From the NCBI GenBank assembly GCA_947456315.1, contig CANGRU010000117.1, positions 1 to 6,006 on the forward strand: 6,006 nucleotides of DNA, in the 5' to 3' direction. This DNA is from Beijerinckiaceae bacterium. Its GTDB lineage: Bacteria; Pseudomonadota; Alphaproteobacteria; Rhizobiales; Beijerinckiaceae. The notes under the pieces were generated by a model. That model was not told where the DNA came from. It saw only the letters and a list, made by a program, of their open reading frames with translations, and ran no database searches. Below, in pieces: positions 1 to 4,736 of the stretch (positions within the stretch are counted from its first letter, which is position 1; each line of letters starts with the position of its first letter). The position numbers and the translations under genes were made by a program.

Positions 1-324
1 CAATACAAGCCGGCCGAGATCGCATTTTTCCGCGATGTGCTGAATGGCGTTTTGAACGACCAGCACGCCATTGATCAGTTGATCGATGCCACTTTGGCGC
101 GCGGTTGGCCATTGGCGCGGGTCGAGGCCGTGATGCGGGCCGTTTTGCGGGCTGCCACGTACGAGCTGAAAAAGCGCATGGATATTCCGGCGCGTGTCGT
201 CATCACCGAATATGTTGACGTTGCGTCAGCCTTTTTGGGCCGTGAAGAGACCGGCATGATCAATGCGGTGCTCGATAAAGTGGCACGCGAGCTGCGGGCA
301 GAAGAATTCAGTAACGCACCCTAG
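1..324 (+). CDS. nusB: Transcription antitermination factor NusB, C-terminal part (5' end outside window)
   Basis: The first reading frame is open from base 1 to the TAG at 322-324 and gives 107 residues, so roughly the first 45-60 residues of a typical alphaproteobacterial NusB are missing to the left. The Met at 37 is internal and not the true start, because the frame continues upstream with QYKPAEIAFFRD. The visible part fits the helical C-terminal half of NusB: the segment LARVEAVMRAVLRAATYEL, then IPARVVITEYVDVASAF, and the near-invariant end ETGMINAVLDKVARELR. In known bacteria NusB pairs with ribosomal protein S10 (NusE), binds boxA RNA and helps antitermination of rRNA transcription in the cytoplasm. 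The ribH-nusB-thiL order is common in Proteobacteria and agrees with thiL downstream. Identification rests on recognised family sequence and on the neighbours. Confidence 0.93.
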   Translation, partial: QYKPAEIAFFRDVLNGVLNDQHAIDQLIDATLARGWPLARVEAVMRAVLRAATYELKKRMDIPARVVITEYVDVASAFLGREETGMINAVLDKVARELRAEEFSNAP

Positions 325-336
325 TGTAATTGCTGT

Positions 337-374
337 TCCAGCCGTTTATAATGGCGATGCTCTCAGGGGCTGGA
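337..374 (+). promoter_or_regulatory. Inverted repeat spanning the TATAAT box and reaching into the Shine-Dalgarno
   Basis: TCCAGCC (337-343) is exactly complementary to GGCTGGA (368-374), a 7-bp stem with a 24-base loop that contains the TATAAT box. The right arm overlaps the first three bases of the GGAGG ribosome binding site at 372-376 of the small gene. In a transcript read through from nusB both arms would be present and the binding site could be partly hidden; in a transcript begun at the TATAAT box the left arm would be missing. The large loop makes the stem weak, so a regulatory role is inference. Confidence 0.3.
347..352 (+). promoter_or_regulatory. Candidate -10 box (TATAAT) in the nusB-thiL gap
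   Basis: A perfect TATAAT lies 22 bases after the nusB stop, in an otherwise GC-rich background. No good -35 hexamer sits at 16-18 bases upstream (TGTAAT at 325-330 is the nearest, matching TTGACA poorly). Transcription from it would begin near 358-360, giving a leader of just over 20 bases before the ATG at 382. It could give the small gene and thiL a supply of mRNA independent of the nusB transcript. This is a motif match only. Confidence 0.4.
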
Positions 375-381
375 GGACGCG

Positions 382-561
382 ATGCTGTCAATCATCTTGA
401 ACAATCTTTTCACGCGCAATCGCAAAGATATGGCTGCCGCGGAAAAGGCAAAACATACAGCGCGCCGTCACCAAAGACTGAATGTGCACAAGCCCGAGCC
501 GGATGCGCAAGACGCGCCGGCCGCGCCGGTTGCAGCTAAGACCAAGCCTGACAAAAGCTGA
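382..561 (+). CDS. Small basic protein of unknown function between nusB and thiL
   Basis: ATG at 382 is preceded by GGAGG at 372-376 with a 5-base spacer, and the frame runs 59 codons to TGA at 559-561. I do not recognise the protein. The N-terminus MLSIILNNLF is short and hydrophobic; residues 11-37 are strongly basic (RNRK, EKAKHTARRHQR), and residues 38-59 form a low-complexity tail rich in Pro, Ala, Lys and Asp. There is no long membrane span and no metal-binding Cys/His pattern. Met17 is an alternative start, but it has no such ribosome binding site. The stop lies 9 bases before thiL and in the same frame, so the two genes are probably cotranscribed and perhaps translationally coupled. 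The overlapping frame 330-539 has no ribosome binding site and unnatural composition, so this frame is preferred. Nucleic-acid or ribosome binding is possible from the charge but unproven. Confidence 0.6.
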   Translation: MLSIILNNLFTRNRKDMAAAEKAKHTARRHQRLNVHKPEPDAQDAPAAPVAAKTKPDKS

Positions 562-570
562 TTTCATCTC

Positions 571-1530
571 ATGAATGAAGATGACCTGATCGCCCGTTAT
601 TTTGCCCCGCTTGCCGGTGCGGAGGGATTGGGTTTGCTTGACGATGCGGCGCTTGTGTCAGCGCCCTCCGGGCACGACCTTGTCATCACCTGCGATGCGC
701 TGGTGGCGGGCGTCCATTTCTTTGAACATGATCCGGCTGATGCGATTGCCGCCAAAGCTTTGCGCGTCAACCTGTCTGATCTTGCCGCCAAAGGCGCGAC
801 ACCGCGCGGTTTTGTCGTGGCACTGGCCTTGAACACATATGACGAGGCTTGGCTGGCGGCTTTTACGCGCGGTCTCAAAGCCGATATTGAGGCTTTCGCT
901 TTTCCGCTGCTGGGTGGCGATACGGTGAAAACGCCCGGGCCTGTGATGATCAGCGTCACCGCATTCGGCCTCGTGCCGCAAGGCCAGATGGTGCCGCGCA
1001 CGGGCGCGCGCGCCGGCGATGCGCTTTATGTTTCCGGCACGATCGGCGATGCCGCTTTGGGTTTGCTGGAGCGTCAGGGCACGATCTCGGCCGGGCAGGG
1101 CGGGGCGCATCTGGTGGCCCGCTATCTTGTGCCGGAGCCACGCACCGGCTTGAGCGCGGCTTTGCGTGCACATGCCCATGCGGCCATGGATGTGTCGGAT
1201 GGTCTGATTGGTGATCTGACCAAAATGATGCGCGTCAGTGGTGTCACGGCGGAGGTGTATTTATCCGATGTGCCGCTTTCGGCAGGCGCGCGTGCGGTCA
1301 TCGGTGACGATGAAGCGCTGTTTGCCAGCGCGCTGTCGGGCGGTGACGATTATGAAATTCTGGCAGCCATTGCGCCTGACCAAGCTCAGGCCTTCGAACA
1401 GGCGGCTATGCTGGCGCGCGTGCCCGTCACGCAGATTGGTCGGATCGAGGCGGGCCAAACGCCACCGCGTTTTCTTAGCCGGTCAGGCGCGCCGGTGACT
1501 TTTTCCAAAGGCGCTTTCAGCCATTTCTGA
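571..1530 (+). CDS. thiL: Thiamine-monophosphate kinase ThiL
   Basis: ThiL (EC 2.7.4.16) phosphorylates thiamine phosphate with ATP to thiamine diphosphate, the active cofactor, in the cytoplasm. The 319 residues match the usual length of about 310-350. Family motifs appear in order: LLDDAAL (22-28, metal-binding Asp pair), TCDALVAGVHF (40-50), VNLSDLAAKGATP (66-78), LLGGDTVK (113-120), GDALYVSGTIGDAALGL (149-165), AMDVSDGLIGDL (205-216) and SGGDDYEIL (256-264), all typical of the AIR-synthase/PurM-like fold. ATG at 571 is chosen because it fits the family N-terminus; the frame has a stop at 559-561, so little upstream extension is possible. There is no clear Shine-Dalgarno, which suggests translational coupling to the small gene ending 9 bases earlier. 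The nusB-thiL neighbourhood is conventional. No key residue is visibly missing. Confidence 0.96.
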   Translation: MNEDDLIARYFAPLAGAEGLGLLDDAALVSAPSGHDLVITCDALVAGVHFFEHDPADAIAAKALRVNLSDLAAKGATPRGFVVALALNTYDEAWLAAFTRGLKADIEAFAFPLLGGDTVKTPGPVMISVTAFGLVPQGQMVPRTGARAGDALYVSGTIGDAALGLLERQGTISAGQGGAHLVARYLVPEPRTGLSAALRAHAHAAMDVSDGLIGDLTKMMRVSGVTAEVYLSDVPLSAGARAVIGDDEALFASALSGGDDYEILAAIAPDQAQAFEQAAMLARVPVTQIGRIEAGQTPPRFLSRSGAPVTFSKGAFSHF

Positions 1531-1556
1531 GCGGCGGTTTACAAATGCCCCGCCGC
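1531..1556 (+). terminator. Stem-loop directly after thiL, possible transcription end
   Basis: GCGGCGG (1531-1537) pairs perfectly with CCGCCGC (1550-1556) around a 12-base loop, beginning at the base after the thiL stop codon. It is not followed by a run of T, so it is not a classical intrinsic terminator; it may mark the mRNA 3' end, a Rho-assisted stop or a stability element. Its position between thiL and the next gene, which has its own leader, supports a boundary role. Confidence 0.45.
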
Positions 1557-1612
1557 AGTCAACGATAGACACAGAACAAAGCCGATAAGGCTCAAAAAAA
1601 GGGAGAGACAAA

Positions 1613-2293
1613 GTGGCCCGCGATTTCGAGGATCATTGCTGGAAAGACATTATCACCCCCGAGCTTCTCGAAATTTACGAGCCCTATCGCCGCAAGGTCT
1701 ATGTCGGACCCAAGCCCGCCATTCTCGCCATTGATCTTTACAACAAGGCCTATCAGGGCGGGAACCGTCCGGTGATCGAGGTCAATCGCGAGTTTTCCGG
1801 CTCGTGTGGAGAAAATGCGTGGAAGGCGATTGAGCCTACCAAGCAGATGTTTGCCGCGGCGCGCGCCGCCGGTGTGCCGGTGATCTATTCGACGCGCCAT
1901 GCCGATACAGCGGGCGTCAATTCCACCAACCGTTCCATGCGCAAGGAAAGCGAAGACCTTTACGGCATCTTTCCGGAGTTTACGCCCCATCCGGGTGATC
2001 TTGTGATCTACAAGGAGCGCGCCTCCGCCTTCTTTGGCACGCCGCTTGTCGCGCATTTGCGTTTGATGGGCATTGAAAGCCTCATCATTTGCGGCGAGAG
2101 CACATCGGGCTGCGTGCGCGCGTCTACGGTCGATGCTTATTCCTACGGCTTCCACTCCGTGCTGGTGGAAGAATGCACCTATGATCGCTCGATGCTGAGC
2201 CACAAGGTCAATCTGTTTGATCTGCATCACAAATATGCCGATGTGATGCATGCCGACGAAGTGATTGAACATCTCAACGGGATGAAGAGATAA
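1613..2293 (+). CDS. Isochorismatase-family cysteine hydrolase (amidohydrolase, substrate unknown)
   Basis: The 226-residue protein belongs to the isochorismatase-like cysteine hydrolases, which include N-carbamoylsarcosine amidase, nicotinamidase and maleamate amidase. The Asp-Lys-Cys triad is complete: Asp41 in ILAIDLYN, Lys134 in VIYKERASAFFGT, and Cys167 in CGESTSGCVRAS, with the Ser-Gly before Cys typical of the oxyanion region. The alternating Val/Ile strands around 36-41, 88-92 and 156-160 fit the alpha/beta fold. True isochorismatase activity is unlikely, since no siderophore genes are nearby; hydrolysis of a carbamoyl or amide C-N bond is the better guess, but the substrate cannot be read from the sequence. 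The start is GTG at 1613, backed by GGGAGAG at 1601-1607; family N-termini of the form MARDFEDHCW support it. No signal peptide is seen, so it should be cytoplasmic. It has its own 82-base gap from thiL and ends just before the inverted repeat. Confidence 0.88.
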   Translation: MARDFEDHCWKDIITPELLEIYEPYRRKVYVGPKPAILAIDLYNKAYQGGNRPVIEVNREFSGSCGENAWKAIEPTKQMFAAARAAGVPVIYSTRHADTAGVNSTNRSMRKESEDLYGIFPEFTPHPGDLVIYKERASAFFGTPLVAHLRLMGIESLIICGESTSGCVRASTVDAYSYGFHSVLVEECTYDRSMLSHKVNLFDLHHKYADVMHADEVIEHLNGMKR

Positions 2294-2304
2294 GCGAAGC
2301 TTTT

Positions 2305-2325
2305 CCCTCCCCCTTGAGGGGAGGG
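2305..2325 (+). terminator. Hairpin likely to stop plus-strand transcription after the hydrolase gene
   Basis: CCCTCCCC (2305-2312) and GGGGAGGG (2318-2325) form an 8-bp stem with a 5-base loop, starting 11 bases after the hydrolase stop. A second perfect 8-bp hairpin follows at 2329-2347. No T-run follows, so intrinsic termination is not certain; end-of-mRNA protection is an equal possibility. The hairpin is part of the repeat. Confidence 0.4.
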
Positions 2326-2442
2326 CGACTCGCTGTGAAACAGCGAGCGGGGTGGGGGTCGCGCCATCCTTGGTGTTGGCGTGCTTTGAAAATCACCCAT
2401 GGAAAAATTATAAAATCGAAATCGCGCGACCCCCACCCCTAA

Positions 2443-2465
2443 CCCCTCCCCTCAAGGGGGAGGGG
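2443..2465 (-). terminator. Hairpin likely to stop minus-strand transcription after the 133-residue gene
   Basis: CCCCTCCCC (2443-2451) and GGGGAGGGG (2457-2465) form a perfect 9-bp stem with loop TCAAG. Read on the minus strand it follows the stop of the unknown gene by 22 bases, just after a short TTTT at 2470-2467. The T-run precedes the stem in that direction, so a Rho-independent mechanism is not clear. It is part of the right repeat copy. Confidence 0.35.
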
Positions 2466-2487
2466 GAAAACGGTGCAATGACGATGC

Positions 2488-2889
2488 TTATTCCTGCTCG
2501 GTGCGCACCATGGGCGAGAGGCCGAGCTTGTCGAACAGACTGCCGCGATGGGCATCGGCATAGCGCATGGCATTGAGATGGGCGGGCGTGCCATAGGGCA
2601 GGCGCATCATCCGGTCATAGAGCGATTCCACCCAGTGTAATTCACCCAGAATATCGGCCGGATCAGCACCGCGCGCGATCCAGGAGGATGACCATGTCTG
2701 CAACCATGAGTCAGGATCATCGGAATCTGTTTTGTCGCCGATCAATTGTTCATGCGCCGCCTCGCCATAGACGAGCGTGGCTGCACGTTCGAAGCGTTGC
2801 AGGCGCGTGACGGCATCAGCGATGTCGCCCTCGGGATCGGCGCGTCCACGCGCCCAATCGAGACATTGGCTCAAGCTTTTTGCCGACAC
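2488..2889 (-). CDS. Conserved-looking protein of unknown function, 133 residues
   Basis: The frame runs from GTG at 2889 to TAA at 2488. A strong GGAGG (plus-strand CCTCC at 2895-2899) lies 5 bases before the GTG, which decides the start; the two ATG triplets inside that spacer are in another frame that stops after a few codons. I do not recognise the family. The protein looks soluble and mildly acidic, with no signal peptide or membrane segment. Residues 22-50 look helical (DAVTRLQRFERAATLVYGEA), residues 53-60 are an acidic linker (KTDSDDPD), and Trp62, Trp66 and Trp70 are spaced four apart, one helical face, followed by ILGELHWVESLYDRMMRLPYG (80-100). Cys9 is the only cysteine. The gene is convergent with the hydrolase across the repeat and divergent from the CMD-like gene. 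The opposite-strand frame 2746-3030 lacks a ribosome binding site and is taken as a shadow. Confidence 0.62.
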   Translation of the reverse strand: MSAKSLSQCLDWARGRADPEGDIADAVTRLQRFERAATLVYGEAAHEQLIGDKTDSDDPDSWLQTWSSSWIARGADPADILGELHWVESLYDRMMRLPYGTPAHLNAMRYADAHRGSLFDKLGLSPMVRTEQE

Positions 2890-3056
2890 ATCATCCTCCG
2901 TCTCTTATCCGGGAGGCCCTGTGATGAGGGCGCCATCCGGTCAGCGGAAACTCTCCTGAAGCTTCATCATGACATCTTGCCTCGCGTGACGGAAGAGTGG
3001 AAACTCAGGCCTCATGCGAAAGAGCCATAAAGGCCAGCGCAGGGGGAGATGTTCTT
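2890..3056. promoter_or_regulatory. Divergent gap between the unknown gene and the CMD-like gene, with a hairpin
   Basis: This 167-base gap must carry promoters for genes leaving in both directions, but no clear -35/-10 pair stands out on either strand. It holds a hairpin, GCCCT (2916-2920) with AGGGC (2927-2931), loop GTGATG, flanked by two copies of ATCCGG (2907-2912 and 2935-2940) in direct orientation. The CCGG part of each is self-complementary, so the copies could extend the stem as an outer pairing. An operator or attenuator is possible, but nothing identifies a regulator. Confidence 0.35.
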
Positions 3057-3665
3057 ATGACCAACGTCGATGCAGAGACGGGCGCGGTTGATGATCCGCA
3101 TGTGAAAGTGTCACGCCTGCCAGCTCTGCCCAAGCCGCTTGATCCCACAGTCGCCGCTTTGTTTGAAAACACCCGCCAGCGCGGGGGGCATATTCTCAAT
3201 CTGCACAAAGTGTCAGGCCATGCCCCCAAGCTGACATCGGCCAAGCGTCCCTTCACCTATGCCTTGCGCAATGATTGCGCTGTGCCGCGGCTCTATCGTG
3301 AATTGGCGATTTGCCGCACCGCGATCAATGTCGAATGTGATTATGAATTGCATCACCATCATCCGCTTGTGCTGCAAGCGGGCCTCACTCAGGCGCAATT
3401 TGCAGCTTTGCGCGATTGGCGTGCGCAAGCTGGTCTGTTCGATGACAAAGAAAAAGCCGTGCTTGGCTTTGTCGACGAGATGACACTCAACAAAGGCATT
3501 GTGTCAGACGCAAGTTTTGAGGCTTTGGCGGCGCATTTTTCGCCGCAGGAAATCATCGAACTCGCATATAATTCGACGTCCTATTATGCGAGCGGCCTGT
3601 TCATGAAAGCGCTCGCCATCGAGCCCGATGCGCCACATAAAAAAGCGGCGCCCGGCAAATTTTAA
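3057..3665 (+). CDS. Carboxymuconolactone decarboxylase / AhpD-like fold protein
   Basis: ATG at 3057 is preceded by GGGGGAG at 3042-3048, 8 bases upstream, giving 202 residues; the longer frame from GTG 2997 has no such site and an unlikely extension, so it is not used. The protein fits the CMD family of all-helical proteins: N-terminal LPALPKPLDPTVAALFENT (21-39), then HILNLHKVSGHAPKL, the core RELAICRTAINVECDYELHHH (81-101), and a C-terminal helix pair (IIELAYNSTSYYASGLFMKAL, 166-186). AhpD uses Glu-X11-Cys-X2-Cys-X3-His. Here Glu82, Cys94 and His101 keep the spacing, but the second cysteine is Glu97, the pattern of CMD-like relatives (usually Y-E-W-x-x-H). Peroxide reduction through a disulfide at this motif is therefore doubtful. 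The substrate is unknown. The gene faces thiM with only 3 bases between the stop codons. Confidence 0.85.
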   Translation: MTNVDAETGAVDDPHVKVSRLPALPKPLDPTVAALFENTRQRGGHILNLHKVSGHAPKLTSAKRPFTYALRNDCAVPRLYRELAICRTAINVECDYELHHHHPLVLQAGLTQAQFAALRDWRAQAGLFDDKEKAVLGFVDEMTLNKGIVSDASFEALAAHFSPQEIIELAYNSTSYYASGLFMKALAIEPDAPHKKAAPGKF

Positions 3666-3668
3666 ACG

Positions 3669-4511
3669 TCAGCCAAGGCGCAAGCGCTGCGTGATGTCAT
3701 CCGATGTCAGTCGATATAGCGCATCGACAAAGGCGACACGGAAGGAGCCCGGCGCATCCGCTTGTTCAGCGGCAATGTCGCCGGCAATCGCATAGGCCGC
3801 GAGCGCCGTCACGGTCGCGTCAAACGCATCGGCCTTCGGCGTGCCCAGCATGGCGCCAATAAAGCCGGTCAGGCCGCAGCCCAATGCCGTCACGCGGGTC
3901 ATCAGCGGCGCGCCATTGGCGAGGCGCAGGAATTGGCGGCCATCGGTGACAATATCTACCGCACCTGTGGCCGCCACCGTGCAGAGCGCATGGCGGGCAA
4001 GTCTTTGGGCGAGATCCTCGACCTCGCTGGTGGCGTGATTGGATTCAGGGCCCAAGGGTGCGCCACTGGCTTGCGTCAATCCGGCAATCCGCGCCACAGC
4101 CATAATTTCGGAGGCATTGCCACGGATGACGCTGGGGCGCCGGCGCAGCAGGCCGGCGATGGTCGCATCGCGGAAGGGCGTGCCGCCAGCACCCACAGGG
4201 TCCAGCACCCAAGGCACGCCATGTGTGCGCGCCGCTGCCGCTGCGACATCCATGGCTTGAGCGGCGGGGGCTGACAGCGTGCCGGTGTTGATCACAAGGG
4301 CCGCTGCCTTGCGGATGAAATCGGGGCTTTCTTCGGGCGCATGGACCATGGCGGGGGCCGCGCCCAAGGCCAGCAGCACATTGGCCGCCACATCCATGGA
4401 GACGAAATTGGTGATGACCTGCACCAGCGGGCGTGCCGCGCGCATTTCGCCCAGAAGCAGGGCTGTGCGGCGGGCAACGGCGTTTGTGTCGGGGGCGGGC
4501 GCGGTGGTCAT
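3669..4511 (-). CDS. thiM: Hydroxyethylthiazole kinase ThiM
   Basis: ThiM (EC 2.7.1.50) phosphorylates 4-methyl-5-(2-hydroxyethyl)thiazole with ATP, salvaging the thiazole half of thiamine in the cytoplasm. From ATG at 4511 the protein has 280 residues, near the usual 260-280. Family motifs in order: RPLVQVITNFVSMDVAANVL (27-46), LALGAAPAMVHAPEE (47-61, substrate pocket), VINTGTL (73-79), WVLDPVGAGGTPFR (101-114), VIRGNASEI (128-136) and VTALGCGLTGFIGA (207-220) with the conserved Cys212 of the active-site loop. A longer frame starts at GTG 4580, but its 23 extra residues look unlike the family and have no ribosome binding site; ATG 4511 also has only a poor one. The gene stands alone, without thiD or thiE, facing away from hppA. 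No TPP riboswitch signature (CUGAGA, ACCUGAUC...) is seen in its upstream 230 bases. Confidence 0.94.
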   Translation of the reverse strand: MTTAPAPDTNAVARRTALLLGEMRAARPLVQVITNFVSMDVAANVLLALGAAPAMVHAPEESPDFIRKAAALVINTGTLSAPAAQAMDVAAAAARTHGVPWVLDPVGAGGTPFRDATIAGLLRRRPSVIRGNASEIMAVARIAGLTQASGAPLGPESNHATSEVEDLAQRLARHALCTVAATGAVDIVTDGRQFLRLANGAPLMTRVTALGCGLTGFIGAMLGTPKADAFDATVTALAAYAIAGDIAAEQADAPGSFRVAFVDALYRLTSDDITQRLRLG

Positions 4512-4593
4512 AGGGTCTTTTAGCCTGTTTCCGGGCAGGCCGACAGGGTCATGGGCGCGTTTCGTCTGCCCCTCTTCCACATGTTCGAGCTGG

Positions 4594-4601
4594 ACTATAG
4601 T
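4594..4601. promoter_or_regulatory. Palindromic ACTATAGT, candidate -10 box for thiM and/or hppA
   Basis: ACTATAGT reads the same on both strands and so offers TATAGT (one change from TATAAT) in either direction, in the 225-base gap between divergent thiM and hppA. For hppA the hexamer is 4596-4601, transcription would begin near 4607-4610, exactly where the leader stem begins, and the leader would be about 128 bases. For thiM the start would be near 4587. Recognisable -35 boxes are weak on both sides (CTTCCA at 4574-4579 with a 16-base spacer for hppA). Confidence 0.35.
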
Positions 4602-4609
4602 GTTGGACA

Positions 4610-4736
4610 GGTTTGCCAGCCATTGCGGCCCGATTGAGTCGGTGCCTAAACTGGCAACCCCAAATCAAGACCCCGTGAGGGGCGAAGGGCAGGAACCACC
4701 AGGGCCGATTTCTGGCTCCAAGAAAGGGCGGATTCA
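4610..4736 (+). promoter_or_regulatory. Structured 5' leader of hppA (unassigned)
   Basis: Several complementary segments occur in order. An outer stem pairs 4610-4619 (GGTTTGCCAG) with 4651-4660 (CTGGCAACCC), 9 of 10 positions. Inside it, GGCCCGA (4627-4633) pairs with TCGGTGCC (4639-4646), 7 bp with one bulged T, loop TTGAG. Next, CCCC-GTGA-GGGG (4671-4682) is a short stem closed by a GNRA-type tetraloop. Last, CCAG (4699-4702) pairs with CTGG (4712-4715), extendable across a bulge through GGA/TCC (4692-4694, 4717-4719). A weak ribosome binding stretch, GGGCGGA, lies at 4726-4732 before the ATG. The GNRA loop has that form only on the plus strand, which favours an hppA transcript. It matches no riboswitch class that I can recall, including TPP, fluoride and cobalamin. 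Function is not established. Confidence 0.4.

Larger units (their letters stand above)
2301..2470. repeat. Two inverted copies of a GC-rich palindromic repeat in a convergent gap
   Basis: The left copy (2301-2364) and right copy (2424-2470) are in opposite orientation around a 59-base spacer that is AT-rich towards its right end. The 21 bases at 2305-2325 match the reverse complement of 2444-2464 exactly, and the 16 bases at 2349-2364 match the reverse complement of 2424-2439 exactly. Between these blocks the left copy carries an extra hairpin (CTCGCTGT at 2329-2336 with ACAGCGAG at 2340-2347, loop GAA), while the right copy has only about four bases, around TTA. Each copy is itself a hairpin (CCCTCCCC/GGGGAGGG). 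Similar CCCTCCCC-TTGA-GGGGAGGG repeats are, from memory, scattered between genes in many alphaproteobacterial genomes; naming a family would need a genome-wide search. It lies between convergent genes and could fold into a very stable RNA or a DNA cruciform. Confidence 0.85.

Noticed and set aside
330..539. 69-codon frame overlapping the small gene after nusB.
   Set aside because: No Shine-Dalgarno, its start lies at the -10 region, and it has shadow-like composition; the frame at 382-561 has a GGAGG and fits before thiL.
559..573. Stop codon of the small gene is in frame with thiL, suggesting read-through fusion.
   Set aside because: One chance in three for any neighbouring pair; ThiL starts naturally at 571 and no recoding signal is visible.
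1580..1592. Small hairpin AGCC-GATAA-GGCT before the hydrolase start, next to a run of seven A.
   Set aside because: Only 4 bp; the A-run is downstream on the plus strand, which is not a terminator arrangement, and there is no sign of regulation.
1592..2272. Minus-strand frame of 226 codons opposite the hydrolase.
   Set aside because: The plus frame has a full catalytic triad and a ribosome binding site; the antisense frame has neither motifs nor a start signal.
2746..3030. Plus-strand frame of 94 codons overlapping the start of the unknown minus-strand gene.
   Set aside because: No ribosome binding site, and it conflicts with the minus-strand gene, whose GTG start has a strong GGAGG. It cannot be fully excluded, because the minus gene is itself unrecognised.
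3762..4274. Plus-strand frame of 170 codons inside thiM.
   Set aside because: Antisense to all the conserved ThiM motifs, with Arg/Gly/Ala-rich sequence typical of a shadow frame in GC-rich DNA.
4610..4736. Fluoride (crcB) riboswitch, tempting because fluoride inhibits pyrophosphatases.
   Set aside because: The conserved GGNGAUGG and GAUGRC-type blocks of that class are absent.
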